From Natrarchaeobaculum aegyptiacum (GTDB lineage: Archaea > Halobacteriota > Halobacteria > Halobacteriales > Natrialbaceae): a stretch of 64,000 bases of DNA. The notes under the pieces are model-generated. The model was not told where the DNA came from. It was given only the letters and a program-made list of their open reading frames with translations, and made no database searches. Of the stretch, positions 51,963 to 61,294 are shown piece by piece (the stretch's first letter is position 1; each line of letters starts with the position of its first letter). A program made the translations under genes and the position numbers. The stretch covers positions 1,736,001 through 1,800,000 of the forward strand of contig NZ_CP019893.1 of assembly GCF_002156705.1 (NCBI RefSeq). The letters run 5' to 3'.

Positions 51963-53153
51963 ATGAACGTAAGCCTCGAGGTGGAGTACTGGGTCGTCGA
52001 CGACGACGGCGATCTGGTCCCGCCCGACACCCTGCTCGACGTCTCCGAGCAGGTCGACCAGGAGTTCGTCGAGCCGATGATCGAACTGAAAACGACGCCG
52101 TGTGCGTCGACGGCCGCGCTTCGAACGGAGTTTCGATCGCTCCTCGAGACGGTCGTCGACGCCGCCAGCGACCACGACAGGCACCTCGTTCCGCTCGCGA
52201 CGCCGTTGACTACCGATCCGCGAGCGGTCACCTGCCGCGACAAGCGTGCGACGGACCTGCAACAGCAGATCGTCGGCCCGACGTTCGACGACGCCCGGGT
52301 CTGTGCGGGGACCCATATCCACGTCGAACAGGCCGACGACGAGTCGGCCGTCGCCGACCAGCTCAACGCGCTGACGGCGATCGACCCCGCGTTCGCGCTG
52401 GTGACGAGTTCCTCTCACTACCGCGGCGAACCGCTCGTCGAGTGCGCCAGACCCTACCTCTACCGGCGGTCCTGTTACGGAGCCTGCCCCGAACAGGGTC
52501 AGCTCTGGCCGTACGTCGACAGCGTCGACGAATGGGAAGCCCGCCTCGAGTGCTCCTACGTGAACTTCCGGGAGCGTGCACTCGAGCGCGGCGTCGACCC
52601 CGACGAGTTCGACGAGACGTTCGATCCCTACGAGGCGGTCTGGACGCCCGTGCGGCTGCGCAAGGCGATGCCCACCGTCGAGTGGCGCTCGCCCGACGTG
52701 GCCTTGCCGAGTCAACTGTTCGACCTTGTGGAGGCGGTGGCGGACATCGCCGAACGCGCCGCGACGCAGGGGACCGTCGTCGACGGTGACTCGAGGGCGA
52801 CCCGCGAAACGGCGTTCGTCCACGACGAGGACGCGATCGGCGACGTCAGGCCTGCCTCGAGTGCTGCCCAGCGCGGCCGCCCGGGTCGACCCGGTGGCGA
52901 CGAGACGGAGCCAGTCGGGCTCCCGGACTTCGAGACCGTCGAGGCGACTACCGACGAGGCGATCACCGACGGGCTCGAGTCCCGACAGGTGCGACGATAC
53001 CTCGACGAGATGGGCGTGACTCCCTCCCGGTTCGAGCCGCTGGTCTCCCGACTGCCCGACACCCGGCTGACCGACCGCCGGGCGAAACGCTACCGGCTCG
53101 AGGCTGCCTCGTGGCTCGAGGCGGAGGTCAGTCGCCACCGGGCGCGTGCCTGA
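51963..53153 (+). CDS. Glutamate-cysteine ligase (GCS2/YbdK) family protein
   Basis: 396 residues. SLEVEYWVVDDDGDLVPPDT with the substrate Glu, then EFVEPMIELKTTPCAST, AGTHIHVEQADDESAV and PTVEWRSPDVALPSQLFDLV match the GCS2-type ATP-grasp-like fold. Haloarchaea make gamma-glutamylcysteine as main thiol; this protein may make it or be a paralogue. An acidic and Pro/Gly-rich insert at 300-325 and a helical C-terminus are additional to the fold. Confidence 0.85.
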   Translation: MNVSLEVEYWVVDDDGDLVPPDTLLDVSEQVDQEFVEPMIELKTTPCASTAALRTEFRSLLETVVDAASDHDRHLVPLATPLTTDPRAVTCRDKRATDLQQQIVGPTFDDARVCAGTHIHVEQADDESAVADQLNALTAIDPAFALVTSSSHYRGEPLVECARPYLYRRSCYGACPEQGQLWPYVDSVDEWEARLECSYVNFRERALERGVDPDEFDETFDPYEAVWTPVRLRKAMPTVEWRSPDVALPSQLFDLVEAVADIAERAATQGTVVDGDSRATRETAFVHDEDAIGDVRPASSAAQRGRPGRPGGDETEPVGLPDFETVEATTDEAITDGLESRQVRRYLDEMGVTPSRFEPLVSRLPDTRLTDRRAKRYRLEAASWLEAEVSRHRARA

Positions 53154-53213
53154 CGACTCCCCGTTTCGATCCAGATCGAGGCCGTTTTCACCGACCGCGT
53201 CGTCCCCTCGAGC

Positions 53214-53969
53214 GTGTCGTCCGATCCGTCCCCGGACTCCGAAGAGCCGCTATTTCCCGACTCGAGACACGTCCTCGAGCCTGACTGCGAGCGCTGTCCG
53301 GCGCTCGCCGAGTCCCGTGAGTGCATCTCGTGGGGCACTGGCTCGCTCGAGGCGTCGGTCCTGGTCGTCGGCGAGGCCCCGGGCTACGGCAATCCGGATG
53401 CCGACCGCTGGCAGGGCGGCAACTGGACCGGCAAGGCCTACACTTCGAGACACTCCGGGCGGCGCATCCGCCGGATGCTCGCCGACCTCGGGTACGACGA
53501 CGCCTACTATACGAACGCGGTGAAGTGTTTTCCGGCGGAGGAGCCACCACGTGCCTCGCGTGCGACCGGGGAAGGGAGTGACCTGCGAGCCACCGATCTG
53601 GACGAGCCGACGACCAATCGCGAGCCGACTCCCGAGGAGCGCGAGGCCTGCCGTCGACACCTGCTGACCGAACTCGAGACCGTCGACCCCGACGCCGTCG
53701 TCGCGACGGGGAAACACGCGACGGCCTCGCTCCTCGCGGCCGAGGGCCGGGAACTCGATGGCTTTCTGGAGACGGTGCTCGAACCGGTCGCGTGTGAACG
53801 CCTCGAGACGTGGCTCGTGCCTGTTTTGCACCCGTCGTATCAGGACGTCTGGATCGATCGGCTGGGGTACGATCCGGAGTCCTACCTGACGGCGATCGGT
53901 GCAGCGATCGCAGAGTGCCGTGAGGCCCCGATCGACGCGGCCATCGACCGGGAGCGCCCGCTCGAGTAA
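53214..53969 (+). CDS. Uracil-DNA glycosylase, family 4/5-like with Fe-S cluster
   Basis: 251 residues. LVVGEAPGYGNPDADRWQGG carries the catalytic loop, NAVKCFPAEEPP and VPVLHPSYQDVW the leucine-loop region. C25 and C28 (CERC), C105 (VKCFP) and a later Cys (PVACERLETW) are placed for a 4Fe-4S cluster. A polar insert around 112-140 is longer than in bacterial type 4 enzymes. Start is GTG at 53214. Function: removal of uracil from deaminated DNA. Confidence 0.88.
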   Translation: MSSDPSPDSEEPLFPDSRHVLEPDCERCPALAESRECISWGTGSLEASVLVVGEAPGYGNPDADRWQGGNWTGKAYTSRHSGRRIRRMLADLGYDDAYYTNAVKCFPAEEPPRASRATGEGSDLRATDLDEPTTNREPTPEEREACRRHLLTELETVDPDAVVATGKHATASLLAAEGRELDGFLETVLEPVACERLETWLVPVLHPSYQDVWIDRLGYDPESYLTAIGAAIAECREAPIDAAIDRERPLE

Positions 53970-54001
53970 CCTTCTTGGGGTGAGCGGACACACGTCCGCC
54001 C

Positions 54002-54421
54002 ATGAGTTCGATCTTCAGCCAGATCGTCGCGGGCGAGATTCCCGCGCGCGTCGTGTACCAAGACGAGACGACGATGGCCTTTCTCGACGCCAACCCGCTA
54101 TCGCCGGGACACACGCTGGTGATCCCGAAAGACGAGTACGAACGGCTGAACGACGTCCCCGCCGACGTCGCGACCGAGTTCTACGATACCATCCACCGGC
54201 TCGTCCCCGCCGTCGAGGAGGCTGTCGACGCCGACGCCTCGACCGTCGCGTTCAACAACGGCGAGGCCGCCGGTCAGGAGGTCCCCCACGTCCACTGCCA
54301 CATCGTCCCCCGCTTTTCCGACGACAGCGGCGGCCCCATCCACGCCGCGATGGGTGGCTTCGCCGACCTCGAGGACGACGATCTCGACGAGATCGCCGAG
54401 GAAATCGAGTCTCGAGCCTGA
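54002..54421 (+). CDS. HIT family protein
   Basis: 139 residues. SIFSQIVAGEIPARVVYQDE, LSPGHTLVIPKDEY, and the triad PHVHCHIVPRF with H96, H98 and H100. It is a Hint-like nucleoside-phosphate hydrolase acting on AMP-lysine or related compounds. Located 32 nt after the glycosylase gene, possibly co-transcribed. Confidence 0.92.
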   Translation: MSSIFSQIVAGEIPARVVYQDETTMAFLDANPLSPGHTLVIPKDEYERLNDVPADVATEFYDTIHRLVPAVEEAVDADASTVAFNNGEAAGQEVPHVHCHIVPRFSDDSGGPIHAAMGGFADLEDDDLDEIAEEIESRA

Positions 54422-54491
54422 TGGTGGGGGCAACGGGGTCGGTCGGTACCGCCACCGTGAGCGTTTAGTCACCACCGCGTGAGTACCGCGT

Positions 54492-54746
54492 ATGGCTGGT
54501 CTCCTCGCACAATTTCGCGAGTATCCCGTCGCGACCACGCTCGAGGTCGGGAGCGTGGTCGTCTGCATCGTCCTGTTCGTCGGGACGCTGGGGCTGCTCG
54601 CGCTCGGGCCGCCGGTCGTCCCCGGCACCGATACAGGGCCCGCGACCGGAACGGCGACGACCCCGTGGCTCGCCCTCGTCGGCGTCGGCGCGGCGTTCGT
54701 CCTGTTCTGGACCGCCCTCGTACCGCTGTACGAACGCCTTCGCTAG
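54492..54746 (+). CDS. Small two-helix membrane protein
   Basis: 84 residues with hydrophobic helices about 18-42 and 58-77, separated by a Gly/Thr/Pro loop (VPGTDTGPATGTATTP). No family recognised. It ends 9 nt from the remnant gene on the other strand. Confidence 0.6.
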   Translation: MAGLLAQFREYPVATTLEVGSVVVCIVLFVGTLGLLALGPPVVPGTDTGPATGTATTPWLALVGVGAAFVLFWTALVPLYERLR

Positions 54747-54755
54747 CGCTGCAGC

Positions 54756-55045
54756 TCAGCGCGACCGCCGCATGCAGGTGGCGCTCGAGGGGCACAGGTC
54801 GGCGAACTCGGTCGTGTTTCGGATCGCGTCGGGGGCGTCTGCGCGATCGATCTCGTCGTAGCCGCGGGCCGCGAAGAAGTCGACGGCAGTGGTGGTAAGC
54901 AGGTAGAGCGCGTCGACGGTCGCGACGAAGAATTGCGCCTTTTCGAGCGTACGTCCGCCGTCGGCAGGCTGTTCTCCGCGAGCAGGGTCTCGACGTACGA
55001 CAGCGCGCCGTCGGCTGGTTCGAGAGTCACAGCCGGTTCGGTCAC
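54756..55045 (-). pseudogene. Frameshifted, internally deleted GNAT (ArsN2-like) gene
   Basis: From GTG 55045 one frame reads LEPADGALSYVETLLAENSL and PTADVRS, the beginning of ArsN2-type acetyltransferases. The frame then shifts, and the other frame reads VDALYLLTTTAVDFF, AARGYDEIDRADAPDAI and FADLCPSSATCM to the TGA at 54756, which is the end of the same family. The acetyl-CoA motif in between, about 60 residues, is missing. One deletion explains both the shift and the loss. ArsN2 is linked to arsenic resistance. Confidence 0.75.
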
Positions 55046-55091
55046 GCGCTACGGTACGACGAGGAGGGACGTACATCCGGTCACTATCGGC

Positions 55092-56090
55092 TCAGAGAAG
55101 GATGCCGACCAGCAGGTCGCCGTAGGTGAAGGCGACGACCATCCCGGCAAAGACGGGCACGAGAAACGGCGTACCGGGGGAAATCCAGACCCGTTCGCTG
55201 GTGGTGAGCACCTCGAGTCCCTCGCGCAACTCCTCGGGAGTCGTCCCGTACGCGGTGTGGTCGATGTCCTCGAGGAAGGCGTCGGCTCCCCAGGGGTCGT
55301 CGTAGTCGGCGTCCTCGCTTTCGGTGTGGTTGGACTCGAGCGCTTCGCCGCCGTCGTGTCGCACGTCGGCGGTGACCGCGCCGTCGGTTGGCGGGTTGGG
55401 CTCCTCGGGCAGGGTCGCCGGATTGCGGTAGGTGTCCGGGGCCTCGCGGACGTCCTCGAGGGTCAGCCCGCGCCAGCGGAGGTACATCCGGAGAGCGTCC
55501 AGATCCAGGCCGCCGCGGCCCCGGGAGACGCCGTCGGTGCGCTCGAGTAGTCGGCCGTGGGTGGTGGGGATGCGGTCGACGTTGATCGGCCAGCCGACGA
55601 ACGAGACGAGGCCGACGCGACCGGCGAGGGCGTTTCGCAGGGCCAGTGCGACGGGGATGAGGATTCCGACGAGGACGGCGTTCGTGAGGATCGTAAAGGA
55701 GAACGCGCCGATCGGCGGGGGAGAGGCCGGCAGGGTTACCCCGCCGACGGCGTACTGCGGGATCGTCGGGAACAGGAGCGCGAGCACCATCAGGGCCTTG
55801 GCGTCGGCGCCGCCGAAGCCGCCGACCCACCAGAAGAGGTAGGCGATAGGGACGACGAAGCCCACGCTGATCGCCGCCGGGAGCAGGAACTCGTGAGTCC
55901 AGACCGTTCCGCCAGCGTTCTGCGCGAGCCAGCCGTCCCAGACGAGCAGGACGCCGCCGAGCAGGGCGAGTGGAATCCAGACGTCACTCGAGACGCGACG
56001 CGTCCGGATGTCGAGGACGGCGATCCAGGCGAACACCGGGAGCGCGATCAGTCGAAGCAGGTCCGGCGTTGACGCGAACGCGAGAGTCAC
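55092..56090 (-). CDS. Prepilin/preflagellin peptidase (A24 family)
   Basis: 332 residues, GTG start. Aspartyl membrane protease that cleaves class III signal peptides of archaeal pilins and archaellins. Catalytic Asp27 in VLDIRTRRVSSDVW and Asp97 in GGFGGADAKAL, the GxGD-type site. Six or more membrane helices are interrupted by a long acidic cytoplasmic loop (about 180-295) absent from bacterial enzymes. No pilin genes adjoin it. Confidence 0.92.
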   Translation of the reverse strand: MTLAFASTPDLLRLIALPVFAWIAVLDIRTRRVSSDVWIPLALLGGVLLVWDGWLAQNAGGTVWTHEFLLPAAISVGFVVPIAYLFWWVGGFGGADAKALMVLALLFPTIPQYAVGGVTLPASPPPIGAFSFTILTNAVLVGILIPVALALRNALAGRVGLVSFVGWPINVDRIPTTHGRLLERTDGVSRGRGGLDLDALRMYLRWRGLTLEDVREAPDTYRNPATLPEEPNPPTDGAVTADVRHDGGEALESNHTESEDADYDDPWGADAFLEDIDHTAYGTTPEELREGLEVLTTSERVWISPGTPFLVPVFAGMVVAFTYGDLLVGILL

Positions 56091-56290
56091 GTCCTCTGCT
56101 GGGAATCCGGGTACCGTTATCCTTTCGGCACCGCTCGACGCCGCTCGTCACTGCGGCGTGGTGTTGCTCCCACGGTGGGTCCACGACGTGTTCACGGTGG
56201 ATCGTCCCACCTCGAGTCCGGATACTGCGTCTGCTGGTCCCGGGGTTCCGGGTGGCCACGAAAAAGTGTGCAGTGATCGCTGCTCGCGTC

Positions 56291-56680
56291 TTAGATGACG
56301 CGGTTCTGCAGGTAGTCGAGGTGCTTTGCGTTGTACACGATCTTGACCTCGTCGGTCTCAGCGGAGCCGATGCAGGTCAGGCGGACGTTCTTCTCGTCGA
56401 CTTCCTCGTCCGAGAGGATCTGCTGCATGTCCATCTCGATCTCACCGTCGACGACGATCGCGGCGCAGTTCGCACACGCACCGGCGCGGCACGAGAAGGG
56501 CCAGTCGAAGCCCTGGGCCTCGGCGGCCTCGAGGATGTACTCCCCTTCGGCGACCTCGAGCGTCCCGTAGTCTTCCTCGTCCAGACCTTCGTCGGCGGCC
56601 GTCTCGAAGACGTCCTCGTCGTAAATGTCCCAGCCGTTGTCGTCCACTACTTCGTAGTTGAGGTATTCTACCGTGGGCAT
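56291..56680 (-). CDS. fdx: Halophilic-type 2Fe-2S ferredoxin
   Basis: 129 residues, nearly identical by memory to the classical Halobacterium ferredoxin. Acidic N-terminal helical insertion (residues 12-45), cluster loop CRAGACANC with C64, C69 and C72, and the fourth ligand C103 in RLTCIG. It carries electrons for 2-oxoacid:ferredoxin oxidoreductases. ATG at 56680, with a GTG one codon upstream. Confidence 0.97.
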   Translation of the reverse strand: MPTVEYLNYEVVDDNGWDIYDEDVFETAADEGLDEEDYGTLEVAEGEYILEAAEAQGFDWPFSCRAGACANCAAIVVDGEIEMDMQQILSDEEVDEKNVRLTCIGSAETDEVKIVYNAKHLDYLQNRVI

Positions 56681-56706
56681 CACCTTGGGGGTTCACGTCC
56701 CGTACT

Positions 56707-56714
56707 GGTATAGC
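56707..56714 (-). promoter_or_regulatory. TATA-like box of the ferredoxin gene
   Basis: GCTATACC on the minus strand, centred about 30 nt upstream of the ATG. Confidence 0.6.
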
Positions 56715-56924
56715 TTGCTGTTCGATCCATAATGGTTTTTGACCGAGAATCGTCCAGTTCGACGGAAAGAACGTCCACGTTCGTTATGTTCGCGCGGCAA
56801 AATGCGGATGAAAACTGACGAACGACTCGAGTTCAGCGGGCAACTCGAAGATATTGCCACGATCGGGTGCCCGCGGGGTGCTGGGACCGCAGACGGCGTC
56901 GAGTGGACGTGAGCCGACTCGCAC

Positions 56925-58151
56925 TCAGAAGCCGAACACGGGGACGAACCGGAACGTGAGGTAGGCGCCGATCGTCGCCAGTACGGGGACGAAGTTCTGG
57001 ATGAGGATGACCCGGGCAGTGGTCGACGGATCGAACAGCTGGGACGCCCGTGGAATGTCTGTGGGCTCTTCTTCACCGATCTCGGGTACTGTTTCACCCT
57101 CTTTTTCTGCGGTGAGTGCGCCGACAGAGACCGCGGCCTCCTCCCGACCGCGAACGGCGTCGGAGACGGTCGTCGTCCGGGTCGCTCGACCCCACCCGAG
57201 GCCGATGATGCTCATCGTCGCGACGATCACCAGTTGCACGGGAATGCCGATCGCCGACAGCACGGTGACGATCGTCGCAGAGACGGTCATGACGACGACG
57301 GCGGCCGTCAGCGGCAGGTTCGTGATGTCGTTGCCCATCGTCTCGAGCGTCCGGCGGGCGATGGTGAACGCGCCGATTGTGACGGCGACGCCGGCGATGA
57401 TGACGCCCCACTCCATGTTCGAGAACGTGGCGAGGACGCCCGCCTCGAACTCGAGTGCACCGCTGCCGACGAGTGGCGCGACCGCGTTGGCGACGTTGCT
57501 CGCGCCGGAGCTAAAGGCCATGTAACAGCCGATGGCGACGACGATGAGCGAGCCGGTGAGTTCGCGTCGGTCGGTTCCGTCGGCGGCGCTCACGCGTGGG
57601 AACGTTCCGGACCGGTCGACCACCCAGAGGTGGGTCTCACGGCGGGAGATAGCGACCCACTCGTTGATCGTCGGGTAGAAGTACCGGCCGATCACGCCGC
57701 TGATCCAGAAGGCGACGATCGGCGCGACGACCCACCAGGAGACGACTTCACCCATCGTCGCCCAGTTCAGGGTTCCCGTGGCCAGTCCGAGGCCAGCGAT
57801 GGCCCCGACCGCAGTCATCGAGGTCGACGCCGGCACGCCGAAGAGGTTCCCGAAGAAGAGCGCAAAGCCGATGAAAAACAGGATTGCGATCCCCGTCTCG
57901 AGCGTCATGAACCCCTCTTCGGCGATGAGGTCCTCACCGAGCGTCTCGACGACCGCGGGGCCAATCAGCCAGCCCCCGAGGAAGAAGAAAATCGACATCA
58001 ACACTGCTGCCCCAAGCGTCGAGAGGACCTGGGCACCGACGGCAGGGCCGAAGGAGACGCCCGTCGTCGCACCACCGATGTTGTAGCCGACGAAGACGGC
58101 CACGAGAATTCCCACGATGAGCAGTACTTCTGTCACACCGTCACGGTACAT
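56925..58151 (-). CDS. PiT family inorganic phosphate transporter
   Basis: 408 residues, about ten helices. The N-terminal FVGYNIGGATTGVSFGPAVG and C-terminal-half AFSSGASNVANAVAPLVGSG are the inverted family signatures, each with Asn residues lining the ion path; GVPASTSMTAVGAIAG is also conserved. A cytoplasmic hydrophilic loop (about 345-380) precedes the last helix. Likely imports phosphate with cations. No PhoU gene adjoins it. Confidence 0.92.
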   Translation of the reverse strand: MYRDGVTEVLLIVGILVAVFVGYNIGGATTGVSFGPAVGAQVLSTLGAAVLMSIFFFLGGWLIGPAVVETLGEDLIAEEGFMTLETGIAILFFIGFALFFGNLFGVPASTSMTAVGAIAGLGLATGTLNWATMGEVVSWWVVAPIVAFWISGVIGRYFYPTINEWVAISRRETHLWVVDRSGTFPRVSAADGTDRRELTGSLIVVAIGCYMAFSSGASNVANAVAPLVGSGALEFEAGVLATFSNMEWGVIIAGVAVTIGAFTIARRTLETMGNDITNLPLTAAVVVMTVSATIVTVLSAIGIPVQLVIVATMSIIGLGWGRATRTTTVSDAVRGREEAAVSVGALTAEKEGETVPEIGEEEPTDIPRASQLFDPSTTARVILIQNFVPVLATIGAYLTFRFVPVFGF

Positions 58152-58198
58152 CGGTCGATCCCATAAGACCGTCTGTTTCTCGCTCGTCTAGCCCTCGT

Positions 58199-59095
58199 CT
58201 AGAGCGTGATCAACACGGCACCGACCACGACCAGCACGGCCCCGCCGATCACCCCCCGGGTGACCCGCTCTACGTCCCGGAGGAAGACGGCGGCGAACAG
58301 CAGGGTGAAAAACGGTGCCGTCGCGACGAGCGGATCGACGATGGCGATTCGTCCCGCCTCGAGTCCCAGCGCGGCCATCAGCGAGAACATCGCGACAGTC
58401 GTGAGTACGCCGCTGACGACGAAGTAGCGGTAAGACGCCCGCGGCTTCGTGAGCGTCTCGCGACCCCCGACGGTGGCGACGTACGCCAGGAGCGCGACCA
58501 GCCCCGCGGTCTCGTTGATCGCGACGGCCTCGAGCGCCGAGAGGGGCGTCTCGAGCATACCGTACCGGCGGGCGACGTTGGCGACGGCGAAGGTGGCCGC
58601 GGCGGCGATGGGCCACAGCAGGTCGCGGGCGGTCCACCCCTCGAGGTCGCCGCCCTGTGAGAACGTCAGGATGGCGAGGCCGGCGACGAGGATCACGACG
58701 CCGAGGCCGGTCACCGGGCCGACGGGTTCGCCGAGGGCGGCGAGGGCGATCAGCGTGGCGAACAGCGGGCGGGTGCTGAGGATCGTGCTGTTGAGGCTCG
58801 CGCCGACGCGGTCGACGCCGACGAAGATGGTGATTCGACCGATCGCCGTCCCGACGACGCCCGCGAACGCGAAGACGACGAGCGCCTCGAGCGTCAGGCC
58901 CGTAAACGCCGCGGTCCCGAAGAGTGCGACGATCGCGAGCCAGTAGAGTACGGAGTCGACGCAGACGACGACCAGCGAGGCCTGGACGGCCCCGCCACCG
59001 GCAGCCATCCCGCGCTTGTCGAAGATGGGCGCGAGCCCCCAGAGGATCGCGGGGACGAGCGCGAGCGCGACGACCTCGAGGGTGGCGGTGGTCAC
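58199..59095 (-). CDS. EamA/DMT family transporter
   Basis: 298 residues, ten helices in two EamA repeats. The N-terminal LVPAILWGLAPIFDKRGMAA and FVGVDRVGASLNSTILSTRP, and the second-repeat end GRIAIVDPLVATAPFFTLLF, fit the drug/metabolite transporter group. Substrate unknown. Start is GTG at 59095; further upstream the frame is Arg-rich. Confidence 0.88.
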   Translation of the reverse strand: MTTATLEVVALALVPAILWGLAPIFDKRGMAAGGGAVQASLVVVCVDSVLYWLAIVALFGTAAFTGLTLEALVVFAFAGVVGTAIGRITIFVGVDRVGASLNSTILSTRPLFATLIALAALGEPVGPVTGLGVVILVAGLAILTFSQGGDLEGWTARDLLWPIAAAATFAVANVARRYGMLETPLSALEAVAINETAGLVALLAYVATVGGRETLTKPRASYRYFVVSGVLTTVAMFSLMAALGLEAGRIAIVDPLVATAPFFTLLFAAVFLRDVERVTRGVIGGAVLVVVGAVLITL

Positions 59096-59230
59096 GTATC
59101 GACAGTGTCTCCGGATGCCGCGTGAACGTTGCGGTGTCGGTGATCGTCCGGATTCGCGAAAGACGAACCGTGACACGCGCTCCCTCGAGACCGGAAGTAT
59201 ATAGTCCTCGGTTCGAAACGCGGTATTCAG

Positions 59231-60598
59231 ATGCTGTCTGCCGTGATCGCGTGGGTCTGGACCGTCGGTCTCTCACAGGTGTTCCTCCAGTCGACGGATT
59301 CGACGGACGTGACGGACGCGGCAGACTCGACGAACGCGACGAATACGTCGGGAACGACAGACGCGACGAATACGTCGGGAACGACAGACGCGGCCGACCC
59401 GTCGGGCTCGTTCCTCGCGGACGTGATGGTCGGCCTCGAGCAGAACTGGCTCGACGTCGCGGTCGTCGTCGGCGGTGCGATCGTGCTGGCGTGGGCGATT
59501 CGGCTCGGAAGCAGATACTACCTCGGGCAGGAACGCACCGAGACGTCGTTCGGACAGGCGGCGTTCGAGGAAGTACACACGCCGCTTTCGATCTCCATCG
59601 TCCTCGTCGGCATCGGCTCCGGCCTGCTGACGCTCGGGTTGTCCGACGCGCCGCCGGTGATCCCGGAACTCATCGCGTCGGTGCTGGTCGTCCTCTGGGC
59701 GCGCGCGGCGATCCGGATCGGGCGGCGCTGGATTGCACTCCTGCAGAACGGGGAGACCAGCTACGAGTTCGCCCCGATGTTCGAGAACCTCTGGACGCTC
59801 ACCGTCTCTCTCGGTGCCGTCCTGTTGCTGGTCTCGATCTGGGATCTCGAGCTCACGCCCTTCCTCGCGTCGGCGGGGATCGCCGGCATCGTCCTCGGGT
59901 TCGCCGCCCAGGACGCAATCGGGAACCTGATCGGTGGTGTCGCGCTCTACTTCGACAACACGTACAAGATCGGCGACGTGATCCACGTCGAAGACGACAT
60001 GCGCGGGACGGTCACCGACGTCGGCATCCGGAGCACGACTGTCCTGACCGAGGACAACGTGCTCGTGACCGTCCCGAACGCCGTCCTGAACTCCACCGAG
60101 GTGGTCAACGAGAGTGCGCCCCAGCGGCACATGCGCCTGCGAATCCCCATCTCCGCGGCCTACGGCACCGATCACGAACTGGTCGAGGAACTGGTTCTCG
60201 AGGTCTGCGAGGAGTGTTCACTCGTCCGCGAACGACCCTCGCCAAAGTTGCTGTTCCTCGAGTTCGGTGACTCGGCACTCGAGTTCGAACTCCGGGTGTA
60301 CGTCAACCACCCGCTGGTCGAGAAGCGCGCGATCGATCAGGTCAACCGCGGCGTCTACGAGGCCTTCGACGAGGCCGGGATCACGATCCCGTTCCCCCAG
60401 CGCGAACTCTCATTCCTCGAGGACGACGACCCTCGAGAGTTCCAGTTCAGCGAGCGGCCCGGAGACGAGTCCGGCGGCGCGGATGGGGCGAACGACTCGA
60501 GCGAGTCGGCCTCGAGCAGTTCGGGTGGGAGGGCGGACTCGAGCGACCGAGACGAGGACGCCGGTTCCCGTGCGACGGCGGCCGACGACGAAACATGA
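59231..60598 (+). CDS. MscS family mechanosensitive channel
   Basis: 455 residues. A Thr/Asn/Ser/Asp-rich segment (20-60), with the unit NTSGTTDA repeated exactly, lies between the first helix and the channel. The pore helix GFAAQDAIGNLIGGVALYFD (about 218-237) and the beta domain YKIGDVIHVEDDMRGTVTDV are typical; LVTVPNAVLNSTEVVN follows. The last 55 residues are an acidic, Ser-rich tail. It releases solutes upon osmotic downshock. TATA-like TATATAG lies about 30 nt upstream. Confidence 0.92.
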   Translation: MLSAVIAWVWTVGLSQVFLQSTDSTDVTDAADSTNATNTSGTTDATNTSGTTDAADPSGSFLADVMVGLEQNWLDVAVVVGGAIVLAWAIRLGSRYYLGQERTETSFGQAAFEEVHTPLSISIVLVGIGSGLLTLGLSDAPPVIPELIASVLVVLWARAAIRIGRRWIALLQNGETSYEFAPMFENLWTLTVSLGAVLLLVSIWDLELTPFLASAGIAGIVLGFAAQDAIGNLIGGVALYFDNTYKIGDVIHVEDDMRGTVTDVGIRSTTVLTEDNVLVTVPNAVLNSTEVVNESAPQRHMRLRIPISAAYGTDHELVEELVLEVCEECSLVRERPSPKLLFLEFGDSALEFELRVYVNHPLVEKRAIDQVNRGVYEAFDEAGITIPFPQRELSFLEDDDPREFQFSERPGDESGGADGANDSSESASSSSGGRADSSDRDEDAGSRATAADDET

Positions 60599-60602
60599 AC
60601 TG

Positions 60603-60610
60603 GTTTATTC
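60603..60610 (+). promoter_or_regulatory. TATA-like box of serB
   Basis: GTTTATTC about 26 nt upstream of the ATG at 60632, just after the mscS stop; independent leaderless transcription is likely. Confidence 0.55.
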
Positions 60611-60631
60611 GGGGGGCGACAACCGGAGGCC

Positions 60632-61282
60632 ATGACAGTCGTCGCGTTCGATTTCGACGGAACGCTCTCTGACTCCGAGATGACCGTGTTGCTCGGCAAG
60701 CGGTGTGGCGCGGCCGACGAGATGGCCGAGATCACCGAGCGAGCGATGAACGACGAGATCGGCTACGCCGAGAGCCTGCGCTCGCGAGCGGCCCTGCTCG
60801 AGGGCCTGTCAGCCGAGGAAGCCGACGCGGCCTTCGACGAGGTCGAACTCCGGCCCGGTGCGGCCGACCTGATCGAGGAACTCAACGTGGCTGGCGTGAC
60901 GACGGCGATCCTCACCGGCGGCTTCGAATGCGGCGTTGCGGCCGCTCTCGAGGCCGAGGGCGCGAGCGTCGATCACATCGTCTCCAACCGCCTCCCACGG
61001 AGCGAGGACGGGAGCGAACTGACCGGCGACGTCGAGGGGCCGCTCATCGAGGGCACCAAGGACGACGCACTCGAGACCCTCGCCGACGAGGTCGGCGTCA
61101 CGCTCGCAGAGTGTGTGGCTGTCGGCGACGGTGCGAACGACCTGCCGATGCTGAAGGTGGCGGGCCGAGCGATCGGCTTCGACCCGAAGCCGGCGGTCGA
61201 GCCCCACTGCGACGTGGTCGTCACCTCGATGGCGGAGGCACGCGAGGTGCTGGTCGACGACGGCGTACTCGCCGAAGCCTGA
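60632..61282 (+). CDS. serB: Phosphoserine phosphatase (HAD family)
   Basis: 216 residues. The nucleophile Asp7 and acid Asp9 are in VAFDFDGTLSDSEM. Motif II is AILTGGFECGVAAAL, with Thr where Ser/Thr is expected, and motif IV is CVAVGDGANDLPML. The SerB-type cap lies between. It dephosphorylates phosphoserine, the last step of serine synthesis. Length is typical. Confidence 0.9.
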   Translation: MTVVAFDFDGTLSDSEMTVLLGKRCGAADEMAEITERAMNDEIGYAESLRSRAALLEGLSAEEADAAFDEVELRPGAADLIEELNVAGVTTAILTGGFECGVAAALEAEGASVDHIVSNRLPRSEDGSELTGDVEGPLIEGTKDDALETLADEVGVTLAECVAVGDGANDLPMLKVAGRAIGFDPKPAVEPHCDVVVTSMAEAREVLVDDGVLAEA

Positions 61283-61294
61283 CGTCTGGATTCG

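Noticed and set aside
56802-56912. 36-codon plus-strand frame between the ferredoxin and phosphate-transporter genes
   Set aside because: Has an ATG and fair codons but no motif, promoter spacing or similarity; too short to support.
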